A stretch of DNA of 64,000 nt. It comes from Tubiluchus corallicola. Lineage: Eukaryota; Priapulida; Priapulimorpha; Priapulimorphida; Tubiluchidae. The stretch covers positions 124,001-188,000 of the forward strand of contig JAQGDQ010000431.1 of the NCBI GenBank assembly GCA_030141605.1, given 5' to 3'. The notes under the pieces are model-generated. The model saw only the letters and a list, made by a program, of their open reading frames with translations. It ran no database searches and was not told where the DNA came from. Of this stretch, positions 24,501-39,518 are shown piece after piece; the stretch's first letter is position 1; every line of letters begins with the position of its first letter. Made by a program: the position numbers and the translations under genes.

Positions 24501-27500
24501 TGGTCAATTCTAATACTTTTTGATATTTTTTGCTACTTTTTTGCCATGTAAATTTCCATATGAGTTGTATATTTTTATGGTATAGGCACTTATATTATAA
24601 GTTTAGAGCGTTATGTGGCTTTTGATATTTTCCAGTTATTGGTGAATTCTGCTTTATCGTTTTTATATACGGGTCTTCTGTGAGTTTGCAGTTTGTTTTT
24701 TAGTTCTGTTTTAAATGTTGTTAATCTGTCTTTGGATTTTATACTTAAGGGCGCTGAATTCCATAAGTTGATGCTGTTTTGCTTACTGAATTGTATCCAT
24801 ATATGTAGGGGCGTATCAAGATTTTACGGCACCCTAGGCTGATAGTTCTGTCCCGCCCATCTCTATTGTGAATTTATTTTTATTTATGTAATGAGGAGGC
24901 TAAACAATTACTTGTGGTTCACTAATAACCTAGTTTCTATATGGTCATTATTAATTACACATATTTTGCATTATTATTATTATATTCAAGCATGCTGCGC
25001 AACTGCTTGTTGTGTAATACCTTGTACCTGTTCATTATGTGGCACTTATAAAGTCTGAGTTCAGCAACTGCCTGTGGTATGATAAAATGTGCCCTTTTCG
25101 TGAATATGAAAGTATTCACATTTTCCGAGGAGAATAGGAATTTCTAAAATGTGACGCGCCTCAAACTTTGGCACCTTAGGCTACAGCCTAGTTAGCCTGT
25201 TGGTTAATACGCCTCTGCATATATGTTTTTTGTTGGTAACTGTTTTAGGTTATAGCTGAGTACGTTTTTATATTCATAATTAGTTTTTTCTTAGTTGACA
25301 GTTTATATGTCTGAAATTTATAAAATTGCCAGTGATAATGATGTACAGCTAGCGGGTTTATTTCATATAATGAATAAATTTTGTTGCTTAACATGAATTA
25401 GGCTGATGTTGACAAAGCAGTTAAGGCCGCATCAGATGCATTTCGGTTTGGTTCGGAATGGCGGCGTATGGACGCTTCAACACGAGGGCACCTGATGAAT
25501 AAGCTTGCTGACCTGATTGAGAGAGATGCTGTCTATTTGGCTGTGAGTATACGATTCATGCAGTATGTAATCGTACAAACATGGTTCGGGTTAGAATAGC
25601 ACACTGTTTAGACCGGCCACAAAAAATTGTTTCTGTCTTACCTCATGAGCTCCAAAGATGTCAGTAGGGAGGAGGGAAATTATTTTCAAAAATTTTTTTT
25701 AAAGCTTTGTGAATGTTTACGTCTGAAACACAGAATATTTAAAATCAGTTGAAATCAAAGTTTGTTTATTTCTCACTGGTTAGCAGTAGTGTTTTAATTT
25801 TTTTATCCACATTTTTTCACGCTTTTTTAGTTTTTTGTTTCGCATTACTAAATTATTGTATAATTATTGATTATCGCATAGCCTCTTTTTTGTATGGTTT
25901 GACTGTATGTTCTGATAATTATAGAATTCAATTTAAAATTCTTTATATCACCTACAAAATACTACATGGCACCTGCATACCTTACTGATCTTTTAATACC
26001 CCGTAACATAGGCTGAACACTTTTTTCTTATGTTAATGAACAAATTAATTTACATCACCAATTCCTAATACAGTATTGTATGGTGAAAAAGCTTTTTCTG
26101 TCTGTGATCCACATCTTTGGAATAAGTTACCTGTTGCTGTACGTTCTACAAATTCATTAGACTGTTTTAAACAACATCTTAAAACACTTAAATTGTACTT
26201 TTTGTGGTGAATTATTTTTAAATTTTAATATCTTTTAAATTTTATGTTTCTTATGAATTTTAAATGTATTTTATTGTTCAGCTAGTTGAGATTTTAAATG
26301 TTGTAGTAGCTACGTAAATAAATTTTACATTACATTCTGTGCAGGACAGTCTAATAGAGTTCCTGGTTGTTAAAACTTCATGCATGCTTGGTTGAGAAGA
26401 TTGTGTCACTGTCCTTGATGCCAGGCCTTGTTATCATGCAACCTGTCTGCGGAATTAATACATTAACTAGTGGGGTATTCCATCCCTCAGGGATTCTGTG
26501 ACCTTTATACTGTTGTAATATTTTCCCTGTTGTTTTGGACTTATTTAATATGCTGGATTTATTGCTTTATTCTGTGTTTTGTCATCATACTACAAATGAA
26601 AATTATGACTTTTTACTCTTCTATACAATTTATAACATTCTCGAGCGTGTTGTGTAAGCAGTACAACATTCTAGAGTATGTTGTGTGAGTAATGCAGCAT
26701 TCTAGAGCATGTTGTGTAAGCAGTAAAACATTCTAGAGTGTGTTGTATGAGTAATGCAGCATTCTCGAGCGTGTTGTGTAAGCAGTACAACATTCTAGAG
26801 TGTGTTGTGTGAGTAGTACAACATTCTAGAGTGTGTTGTGTGAGTAATGCAACATTCTAGAGTGTGTTGTATGGGTAATGCAACATTCTAGAGTGTGTTG
26901 TGTAAGCAGTACAACATTCTAGAGTGTGTTGTGTGAGTAGTACAGCATTCTAGAGTGTGTTGTGTGAGTAATGCAACATTCTAGAGTGTGTTGTATGGGT
27001 AATGCAACATTCTAGAGTGTGTTGTGTAAGCAGTACAACATTCTAGAGTGTGTTGTGTAAGCAGTACAACATTCTAGAGTGTGTTGTGTAAGCAGTACAA
27101 CATTCTAGAGTGTGTTGTGTGAGTAATGCAACATTCTAGAGTGTGTTGTATGGGTAATGCAACATTCTTGAGTGTGTTGTGTGAGTAGTACAACAGCCTA
27201 GAGTGTGCTGTGTAAGTAGTACAACATTCTAAAGTGTGTTGTGCAAGTACTGTGACGTTCTTCATTGTGTGTAAGTGCTGCAGCACTCTATTGTGTCATT
27301 TGTGTTCTTTGTAGGTACTACAGCAGCATGTCAGTATCCAAGTAAACTGGTTACTGTATAAGTGACGGAAATTCCGATCTTGATAAGAAATTTCCTCTTG
27401 AACGTTATTCACAGAACCCTACAGGATAATGTGTAGCCTGGAGAAATCTAGGAACCTTCCCATGTCTTACTATACTATTGTGACTCAATGAAGAGAATTT

Positions 27501-27844
27501 CACAGTAGATCCTGTTTTTCTTCATCATTGTAGTATGACTGGTTTTTATGCATAAAATGCTTGTAACTGCGCTCTATGAATTTTATGATCTCTTGAGCAA
27601 TTACTGCAGTTTTTAACGTATTATGTCTTGAAGGGAATTTATATACCGTCTTGCTGTACTTTCCTTAATCTAAATTACCAAAATTGCAATAATGCATAAC
27701 AACTCTCTTTTTTTGGTTTATGATCAGCCTGTGTAGAACGAAAACTGATCTCTCTCTCTCTTTTTCTGTCGTTCTCTCTCTCTTTCTCTCTCACTCACTC
27801 CCTTTCTCCCTTCTCTTTCTCTCCCTCACTCTGTTTCTTTCTCC

Positions 27845-27918
<74 letters not shown>

Positions 27919-30900
27919 ACTCATTTTCCCAATTTTACCCTGTGCTTTAATGATAGTAATTTTTCTTATTGGTTTCATCAAAAATGCAAAAGATTAAATG
28001 CCTTGAAACAGAAATAATCATCGTGATTTATTTAGCACTTTATTTATTTTTACTCATGTTCACTTGGAATTTTTGAAATTACCCATTTTTACTGACCTTT
28101 CCAATTTTATGCTTTTAGACTTAAGCGTTGATATAACTCCAACAGACATTGATGTTTTTTTAACACTTTATTATGATTACATAAAGAATTCGTAGTTATT
28201 ATACAAAAGAAACTTGTAAATTAAATAACTTACCCTTTTCTCGTAAATTTTGAGCACGTGCATTGCCGTAAAGATCGCCATGTTTCACGTCTTTGGTGTG
28301 AGTGAGTGAGAATGATGTATGAGGTACAGAAAGTGTCTGTGGTTACCGATGTTTGTTTACTGATCTTTGGTGACCTCGTGACTGCACTCATAACGAAAAA
28401 TGGCTGTTCTTCAAATTTAATACCGCTAACAACGAAGTGATAAAAAATCAGAAGAAACACGTTTTGCAGCAAGTTTATAATAATGTAAATGGAATATTAA
28501 TAGCAAGAGTAGGATTTTAAGTTGTAAAGGTTTACATTTTAGTCAGTGTTTAATTTTCCTTTAATGGTTTATTTTTGTTTTCAAACCTAAATAGGCACCT
28601 GTTTTTTTTAATGTTTCAGAGTTTGGAAACATTGGATAATGGAAAGCCTTATCATGTGGCATTTTTGGGAGATGTTGCTCTCACAATCAAATGCTTAAGG
28701 TATAAGTTATTCTGTTGATACTATGAAGTACATCAAAAACTATGCTGTACATAGGTTTTTTGATATTGATAAAAATTAAGTTGCATATTAAATACTGTAA
28801 TATATCTGTATGTTAAAGGAAAGGTCAACCTTTCTGGGAAGTTAGGCTTATTTCATTGTTCTTACAAAAAAGAGTTAGCAATAAAAAGTGCGATAAGCAC
28901 CTCGTAATTAGTAATTGGTAAAATCATTAAAGTCATAATCATTTCACACTTTTGAACTCCCATTTTTCCACCAATGATGTCATTCATTAACTGACGAAAA
29001 GCAGCGCTTTTAATTTCCGTCAAAAGTATGATAAGTTTTTACAAAAATTAGATTATTTTTGCGATATTTTTTATGTATACTTTAGATAAGCTGCGAAAGT
29101 TTGAATTATTATAAGCAGCTCACGCTTCCGAAAACTCACAAAGTCCACCGGTCACTTCATAATTTTCAAGTGAATGGATGACCAGTGCACTTGAACATTT
29201 TTTTATTGCGGTGATATAAATTAACTTCATGCTTCATAGACAGTTTTTTGCAAATTTCTTTGTTATATTTTATATGTATTAACAGTAAAAAAGGCCCATC
29301 ATGCTAAGAGACTTGTCCTTTCCTTTAATGCGTCCACAGACCAGGTAAAAAATCTATTTCACAGGTATTTCACAGTATTTATAAAGCTGTTCATCACATT
29401 TATACTTTGTAGAAATAATTTAGTAACCATTTTTATAACATTGAGAAAATCCTAACTATAAAGTGCATGTTATTTTTAGACACGTGCTGATTGTACCGTG
29501 TTTTTTCTGTGTTGATCCAGTAGATGTATTCAGTTAATCTCTTACTGACGAAGATCTGGTGTAGAAAGCTTTTATAGCAAACAGCATGAAAGGGAGTATT
29601 GACTTTGTAGAACTTGAAGAATATTAGACTGCTATAAGCTGGTTCACATATTTCAATAGACATGCTCAAGAAGACAGCAAGAGAAAAAAAATAGCCAAGT
29701 CACATTTACCCAACTGAGCTTATCTGATTGGCTAATAAAACACACTAGCAATCAACACTACCATATATGGGAAGCTCGGCAGGTACAGGTGGCTGAGCAG
29801 CACAGAACAAGGCCACAACCTGGATTAAACTTGACTTAAATAATATTAATGTTAACTGTAGATGGCAGCACATGTTATTATTATGATACTTTAAAAATCG
29901 CAAATGAAATGTAGAACATCTGGGCTTGGCAACAGGAAAAACCTGAAGCGAAATTATTGCTTCCAAGAGCCACTGTCGGAGTTTGAAATAACAAGTTTTT
30001 CATAATTGTAGTACTAGTTTCTAGTCAGAAAAGTGAGTACCGGGTCGTAAAATTAGATTTTTAGTATTTTTTTGAACATTTTCTTGATAATTTGATGCTA
30101 GAATATAAAAGCCCAATATATTTAGCATTTGTTTTTATAAAAAACAAGAAATTGACAGTTAACCAAATTTTTGGTGCATTCTACTTTGAAGCATCATAAC
30201 GCAGTTTTAACTCTACTGACTCATGCGCAGTTTTGGTTTGCAAGCACAAGTATCCAATTTTGTTACTAGCTTATAAATATTTATATTGATTCACAGATAT
30301 TATGCTGGCTGGGCTGACAAGAATCATGGGCAAGTTATTCCTATGGGTGAGTTCTTTTTTCGCTTCATCTGATAAATATGATTTTGCATTAGCAAATCTA
30401 TAGACATGTAAATGTTTTCATTAAAAAATACACCTGAATCAAATCCTGTTATCATTACTTGTTCTTGCCTGGTTTTTAATATCTAGTTAATTTTTTCTTG
30501 TTCCCAAGCAAGATCCTGCTAGTAAATCACTCTACGCATAGACTAATGCATAATTAAGTAAAGTCAATGTAAAACAACTGAAGTTACTGAACTGATGGTT
30601 TGCTTTACCCACATGTCATGTGACAATTTTAGTTAAGACACGATGCCGTGGTACACTTAACCATTGACCTGCAGCAACTGCACGTGCGCACAATGAAATT
30701 ATGAAAGGGCTTATTAGATTCGATTTAAATTCGCTTTCTTGCTCATCCCTAGTGCCAACAAATATAAAGCCCCCCAGTTTATAACACTGTAGTTTGCAAT
30801 CCTGTGAATTCTGCAAGACTAGAAAAATGAGGAAAAAACCGCAAAGATTCAGTTTATTTGCACTAAAACGCTGCCTTTTAGCAGGTGTCTAATGCATATA

Positions 30901-33900
30901 TTTTGCTCTCAGTATCTCAATTAACTGAATTACTGTTCAGTTGCCGATTACATTGATTTATATACGGTTGTGATTGGGATTAATTTGGTTAATCGATTAA
31001 TCGCCCATCACTAGTTGGTTAGTTGGTCGTTTCGTATGGGTAACCAGGTCCAAGGAGAGGGTGGTGCAGACAGGACATTGCTCCGACGCCCATGAAGTCC
31101 CGTGGCAAAATTATTTTTTGTAAATCGGCATGACCAGTATTCGTGTCGATTCGAATCAGATGCCCTGCTCTGGCTACGCAACGATAAAGTTAGAAACCCT
31201 AAATTTTCCATAGTTGGACAATATTTGTATCGGATTCTCACCTACATTTGACATTACTTCATATGTTAAACAATGGAGACCTAGTACTGTGAAACACATG
31301 AAACTTTAACATATGCAGCTTTAACCTGGTCTATGTATTTTAGGTCTAACAATTTGAGCAAGTCCTGTCACAGGAAAATTTTCAATTTCCTAAACTTAAT
31401 GTCAGTTCTGTGCATTGTCCAGTCAAAGCTAGCCTGTACGTTTTTCTATAAGTTGGTCAGTTTGAGGTAGCAGAATATGAACTGGGACATATTATGGTTC
31501 ACTGTGAATAAACATATTTCAGTTATTAACAAAATAAAGATTGCTGAACATTACTGTGTATTATAGTCTTCATGCCTTTGTACACATGACGGAAACATGA
31601 AAATAATTTGTTTCATAGCATATAGTGTACTCAGAAATCTTTATTTCTGTATATAAGAAAATGAAAATGATAAATTCGGCTGCTTTCGCTGCTTGCAAAT
31701 ATGTAATTGTCTAATAATTAGATTAGAATTATTATGACAAAACAAAATAAATATTACTCACATTGTGCGGCTATAACAACTTAATAACATTCTTGAAACG
31801 TCATACTCGTTTACAGCAAATCAGGTAGGTGACAGTATAAATAATTACTTGAAAATTATCTAAACGTTTACTGAGGCTTCTGTAAGCGTGTTTAGTGACG
31901 ATTTTACAACTTTATAAGTAAATTCACATACGTGCTGCCACCTACATGTTAAGGCCAGAAACAGATCTTGGCAGAGGGATCCAAAATTTGTCTTACTCTA
32001 TCACGTAAATATTCTCTTTGTAGCTCTGGAGGACAACTGTTTCTACACTTTCTTTTATCTCTAGATGGTGATCACATGTGTTTCACGAGACACGAACCAG
32101 TCGGAGTTTGCGGACAGATTATCCCGTGGAATTTTCCTCTTCTCATGCAAGCGTGGAAGCTGGGACCTGCGCTCGCTGCTGGCAACACTGTGGTCATGAA
32201 GCCAGCCGAACAGACCCCGTTGACCGCTCTCTATGTTGCTCAACTTTCTGCAGAGGTTTGTTGACAGTTCTGTTATAGGGTTATTGATTTCCTATGTCAA
32301 CAAGCAAATTTCCCTGTTCCTTTAGATTTAGATTTATAATATACAATGCCAGTGTGTAGAACTTCCTTGTTGGAACTGTTTTACGTTTAAATACAAAATA
32401 ACAATTAATTACTTTATTTAAAATTCTTTGTTTTGCTTTTAAACATAAAATTAAAATGTAATCAATCAGTGTGTTACAAATTGTTTGGTATGTGTCACAG
32501 CGCCTTTTTTATGTGCTTGCTCCCTCCTAAGTTTAGAATCTCACTACGCTCCTACTTCTGACATATTTTGTGAACGACGAAATAAGCCTGACTTCCGAGA
32601 AAGCTTGACTTTTCCTTTAATTACCGATTACAGTGCAATTTTAATGATTCAAAACATTTGAATAATCATTGTTCTTTATTATGTTAGTTTGTAACTTTGC
32701 CCGCCTTTTATGTAACTTTTGCTGGAAAGTGCAATTGTCACATTGTTTATTCTTACTGCCAGCTATATAATCCGTCTCTGCATTAGAACTATCACAAATA
32801 TCAATGTTGCTTATTTCAGGCAGGTTTTCCGCCTGGCGTTTTAAATATTCTTCCAGGACACGGTGCGGCAGGTGCGGCCATTGCTAATCATCCAGATGTA
32901 GACAAGGTAGCGTTTACTGGATCTACGGAGGTAGGTTGCCAACGCTGAGTGAAGTAAATATGTGGTTTATATAGTCAGTATGTTAACTTTGAGTGGGGAA
33001 ATAGTTGTACATTGTGCACTGCTCGCATTATGTGTGTAATTGTCCGTGCAATGACTTTTGTAGTTGTCATGTACGTGTTACAGGCAATGTGTAAAATTTA
33101 GAGATTTTATAAAATTGCTAGGTGTGTCGTTTAGCATGCATGCATTTTGGAAAAGTGTGAAATAATTCTTTTAAATGTTTTTGCTGCGATTTCTTCACAC
33201 TTTAGCTGGGTGTTTTGTATAATACATGCGACTACAAGTAGTGTGGTTGCACACTTGCCCTGTTTTTTTAACTCGCCCCTAGATGGCAGACACAAAATTG
33301 TTCAGTCACTATAGCAATGTCAACTTTAGCAATGCCCATTGCAGCAGTGTGATGTTAGAAGCAACAGCAGGACAATGAACATAGCAGCTGCATGTCCCAA
33401 ACACCATGGCAACCTATTGTTGAAGCTAAGCTGTAGCTGTGCGTGAAATTTTATACAATTTTTTTACAAATATCATTAATACAGAAAAAGTTTGTCCTGC
33501 ATTTGCATAAATAACATATTCCGGTTGTATATTTCATTAGTTATTTGAAGATGCCGGTTGTTTTTGTTTAAGTAGGCAAATAATTTAACTTCTTGAGAAA
33601 AATCCATCAGTACCCCATGATAAACGCTTCATTTACTGAAAAAAACAACATAAAACATTTGTAAATATACTGAAAATACACAAAACCCAATTATGATCTT
33701 GATTCATAAATGTGATCATTTTAAAGCTTAAGAACCCCTCTTAATAGATCCGTGGTTGTTTTTACCTGCAAATACTCATTGTGACGAAATTAGCGAATAT
33801 TGGGTAAAAACTGAAATTTCTCAATGGTCAGCAAGTTAATCAGACACAACAATGCATCTTGTAATTGTATTATTTGCAAAACTAACACATCTGAAATGAG

Positions 33901-36900
33901 AGGTACAGCACCTGTTTTTTTGCAACGCCTTTCCCAAATGCCCATCTAAGTAGCGAAATGCATGTAACAGCGAAGAACTAGTGGTGTGTGTGTTTGTGTG
34001 GTAATAATTCTTTCACGTAAGTAATTCTTGAAAAAATAGTATGTTTCAATATTTTAAAGAGTAGATTGTTTTGACCTACAGTTTAAGATTGGGTCCGGTT
34101 TTGCTTTAAACATTGTAAAATGTTGCTTATTTCGTTGCGTTGTTGAAAACATTTTGACTAATCTGCTTTTGTTCGCAATTTATTTTAAAAAAATTTTCTC
34201 GCAAGTTTTACGATTCATTATTTTCATGTGTTATTCACAATTTTCAGGCACATCTTATTCTGCGACTTGTTACATTTGTGAATTCTCTAATTTTGTTTTT
34301 AACTTTCACAGACTGGCCATTCAATCTTAGCTGCTGCAGCTGCTACCAATCTAAAACGTGTCACACTGGAACTTGGTGGAAAAAGCCCCAATGTTGTATT
34401 TGCTGATGCTGACAGTAAGTGGCGGTTGACAAAATGACATTTAAAGGAAAACCGAACGATTGTGTAGACATTAGTTCAAAATAAAGTATGCCCTAAAATA
34501 TTGGAAACTACAATGGCTTTTTTTAAATCATAACTTAGGTTAAATAATAACCACCTCGGATAGTTAAATTTGGTAAACTTTCAAAGCTACGCTCGGCTCA
34601 GCGAATCCACTAAGACTGGCAATGGCATCTTTTTGCCTGACCAAAAAATAGTTGCGATACCGCAATAAGCACGATCATGAACTGCGGTGTTTGTCTGTGC
34701 GGTCAGAGTGACGTGGAGCTCATTTTCGCTACATAACATCAGCGTCTTATAGCAATCTTCGCTTAAGCACACATGGTCGATGCACAGGAAAGATGCCTAC
34801 CATTGCTTAAACTGTGGTTAGTTTGTGATGTAAGCCATAGCTGTATTCAGTTGCCGTTAATTAACTTTACAAGATTAAAATTCACTTTTCAAATATTAGA
34901 AACAATTGCTAGCTTTTATAGGTAAGTAAATGTAAATTTTGGTCAGTAAGTTAAAATGAGATTGAGTCTAATCAATCGTCCAGTTTTCCTTTAACTGTTT
35001 TTTGCTTTGTTATCCTGTCTGTGAGTGCAGCATTGCTACACCTTTTTGATTAAAATTGTACAAGGATACTCTCTGTAAGCATTTCCCGGGATGTGTTTGT
35101 GTCAGGCAAAATAAATAGACCAGTGTCAAGTTATGTGCACAAGTTAAGCAATGCTCCACCTTATTAGTAATTGGATGGGTGACCACTGGAAAAACTGCTT
35201 CTGGGCAGTTATGTTTCTCTTACATCCACTTAGTATCTACTTTACCGAGGGAGGAGGGATGGTTGAATGATTGGATGTGGATAAGATATTTGTTAGTTCA
35301 TTGTCTTGTTTCAGGTTATAAATGCTGTTGTTACCACAACTATGTCCATTAGGCAAACTCTGTCATTTAGTGCTGGATTGCTGCATACAACGACATTAGC
35401 AAACCAGAATCATCCACAAGTCGGCTAGTTAAAACAACGTTAATTTAATTTAAACATAATTTTATTACGCGGTTCTACAACCTATGCGCGGCACTCCCCG
35501 CTTAGTAAATTTAACAACTGTTAGTGGTAATACATAAATCTATATTTACAAAGTTATTATAATTACTTGGTGTGCGTAAATGCAAAAAAAACAAATGATA
35601 AATAGTTAAATATTCAGCCTGCGCACTAAGCTGGTTTATCGGTAAACAGTAAACATGCATCTTTGCAATAGGATAGGATAGAGTACAAATCAGTGAATCA
35701 ATTCCAGTAACCATCATTTTAAACACCTCGATTCGGTTATAAACAATTGTACACAATCAAATATTTTACAATTACCTACGTAACTTTAATTTTCATCTCA
35801 GCGGAGTAACAAATTTATAGCATTTCTCGCTGCCAAATTTCTAATGTAATTGTTGTCATATAAAGCATCAAGGTTGTTAAACATTTTGTTTCTTGGTATT
35901 GTGCAAGTTTGAGCAATTTAGAAAAAAGTGTTCATGTTTCAAGAGAGGCGCTACAAGGACAGTAAGGTGATACTAGAGAACCATCATTATTTTTACAATT
36001 TTTAAGTGACAGTTCATAATTTAGCTGACTAAATCCTATGCGCGTGCGAAATAGTTTTACCGTAAGAATTTACCGTTTGGATTTATGAAAACTACGTTAT
36101 GATGCTTCAAAGCAAAATGCAGCAAAAATTGGGTGAAATGTTAATTTTTATTCTCTATAAATAAATTGCTCAAAAATACTAAAAATTTAGTTTTACATAT
36201 AACCCCATACCCACTTCTCTGCTTTAAAACTAATACTGCAAATTCAAAATCTTGTATTTTCAATCTCCGATAGTAACTCCTGGAAGCAGTGATTTTGCTT
36301 TGGGTTTTTTCTACTTTCAAGCCCAGATTTTCATCAGAAAGAGTCACCTACTGCATTTAAACACAACTTCAACGTGTTCTTGCAAAGTCCATAGCAACCA
36401 ACATTTGTGCAGTTGCTAACCATTTTGTGGAAATGCAAGAAAAAACAATGGCTAACTTTGACAGTGATTTTCTCAAGATTATATTTTCCAGTGTGCAGCA
36501 ATCACCTCAAGTTTAACGTGGATTGTTTGAGTTTAGACATAGCATAGAGCGATGAGCTTGGTATCAAAACAGTGCTCACGAAATGGAGATTTAGGATATA
36601 TGAAATATCTAGAAATGCTTGATTGCCAACTTTGGACGATGGACGATTTTGCTAGGTGGAAGCACTCCTGTAATTCCACGATTGCCATCCGTTCTGAAAT
36701 TTCTTTGTTTCTTTTCAGTGGAAGAGGCTGTCGAGAGCAGTCACTTTGGCGTGTTCTTCAACATGGGTCAAACGTGCTGCGCCGGCACACGCATCTACGT
36801 GGAGGGTAAGGCGTACGACGAGTTTGTGGAGAGAAGCGTGGAGCGTGCAAAGCGTAGAACCGTCGGCAATCCATTCGATGCCAGCAATGAACAAGGTGCA

Positions 36901-39472
36901 CAGGTATAATGTTCAGCAAAATGTTTGAGGCTTCGTATAATCTTATGTCTTACCTGTTTCTTTCAGATAATTTGTTCTTTTTTGCTGTCACGTTTATTAC
37001 GGATTCCTGTTTTTTTCAACAAGAGGGATGTATATATATATATATATATATATCCAACTAGAGCTAAACATCTTTACTAACTAAAAAGTGTAAATGATGA
37101 ACTAAAAATGGTTCAGCCAATGCAAAAATTTACATATAATATAGCGTCTTTCGATAAACACAATACTTTTTAATATTCTACATTTATTACAGCCACCGCA
37201 CTACAACCCCGGCACAGATTATGCATAAAAGACATCTAGAGCCGACATAAGCATCACACAACCTTCTGTCTTTCTGTGTACAACTTCCACTAACTCACCC
37301 TTCTCTGTGTGATCTAACCTTTCTTCCTATCCTTTTTTTGGTTCAGATATCAGTGGGCTTATATGTCGCACATTTCAATTGCGATTCTTAATTTAAAGTA
37401 CAGCAATAATAATTTGATATGTGCTGCCACCTACCTTTAAAATCATTTATTATTGAACTGAATCAAGTTTGATCCAGCTTGTGGCCTTGGTCAGTGCTGC
37501 TCAGTCACCTGTACCTGTCGGGCTGCCCATACATGATAGTGAAGATTACTAGTGTGTTTTACTAGCCAATCAGGTAAGCCCAGTATACACATGTGACTTG
37601 GGTAGCTCTGCCAAAGCCTGCTGGGCTTTTTTCTTCTTGAGCATTGCTGGTCATTGGTCACCACTGTTCATTGTGTCTTCTTTCCTGTAAAAAATAGTGC
37701 AATATGTAAATAGAAATAAAGTCTCTCACAGCTCAACACAATTTCATATTCTTTATTTTAACCTCTAGAGTGAACACGTCTACACTAACTTCAGTCTCTC
37801 ACAGCTCAACACAATTTCATATTCTTTGTTTCAACAACCAGAGTAAACCAGTCTACACTAACTTCAGTCTCTCACAGCTCAACACAATTTCATATTCTTT
37901 GTTTCAAGCACCAGAGTGAACAAGTCTACAACAGTCTACACTAACTTCAGTCTAATATACTTCAAGCTCTCTACAAATTCAATCCTTCTAACCTTTCAGC
38001 TAAAAGTTTCTACAAATGGTCCCGTCTATGCAGTCTGTTATAATGTTTTCTACAATATAAGCCTTTGCCTCTCTCTCCCACTGTAGTACAATTATACTTT
38101 TATGGTAACGATAGTATGAGACGTGATGTACAGTATGATGTAACAATATTGACAGTTTGTTGCCTTGTATATTGAATGTTACTGGTATGCACTCATATCT
38201 CGGTTTGTCGGACTTTGCTTTTACGGATATCGGAAGAATCGAAGAAAATCTGGACCGTTAAAAGTCCACCTTGTCTACAGACACAGTCCGTTGTTTCATG
38301 AGCTGACCGCTAGCTGGCGGGCTGTCATCTTGTTTACATCATTACATCAGTGCAACCAAGAAGCGTGTAGCGACACGTGTGTAGCTTGTATTTCAGCGTG
38401 TTTAGAGGTTTATTCAGTGTGTGTAAGTGGTTTAGAGTCAATTATGTGGAGTTATTTGATTCAAGTGCTGAAAGTTTTTGCATAGGAGCGGCCCGTACTA
38501 GATGTTTTTGTGACAATTAGGCGATTAATTCTGCATTACCATGAGTGTAATATTTCAGGAGCGGTCCGTACTAGGCGTTTTTGAGACAATTAGGCGATTG
38601 ATTTTACATTGCCGTGAGTCTAATACATGGCGCCTACTGTATTAGTTTAGTATGGGTAAATACGGACAATCGGCAAATTCGGACTGACGTCTCCCCACTT
38701 TTGTCCGGCAAACCGAGATATGAGTGTGATGTGTTTTCTGATGAATCAGTGGTGCACACTGGGATGGCGATACAGTGCCATTTTACCAGATGGCGCATAT
38801 ATTTTAAATTATTAACAATTTTCTTTTCTAGTTATATGACTGTTTCGAACAGGTAAGTGCAATGCTAAGTAATATAACTTTACGTGGAAAGTTCTTTGGG
38901 ATGATATTGTATAATTCTTTTCTTCCATTTTAACGTTCTAAAAATAAGGTATGTTTAAAGGTTCGGATTCATTTTGTTTTATTGTTAGATTGATGAAGAA
39001 CAGATGAACAAAATTTTAAACTACATCAGTATCGGGAAGAAGGAAGGAGCAAAGCTTGCATGCGGCGGCAGTCGCCATGGTGACAGAGGCTGCTTCATTC
39101 AGCCAACAGTCTTTGCTGATGTCAATGACCAGATGGCAATAGCTCGTGATGAGGTAACTGTGTGAAATGTACAATTTGTGTCTCACGTTCATGCAAACGT
39201 ATTCAGTCACAAACATTTTGTATCTCACAGTTACACAAAGATTTTGGTTTGCATTTTCATGGTAATTTTATTAAAACTTGCATCTCAGCCTGTGATGTTA
39301 GACTCTTTATGTTAGCTTACATTTTACATGTTAGCTTTTAAATTTTTAGATTTTGCATACATCAATTGTTTACATTTGCTTATTTACTTTTTTCGATATA
39401 ATTATATATATCGAAATATACATACATATGCACATATATACGTATGTATACATATACATTTTATATATGCAC

Positions 39473-39518
<46 letters not shown>

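Noticed and set aside
26635-27255. CRISPR-like array
   Set aside because: Units are directly tandem without spacers and lie in a eukaryotic intron.
27720-27950. Leu/Ser-rich open frame
   Set aside because: Translation of the (TC)n tract.
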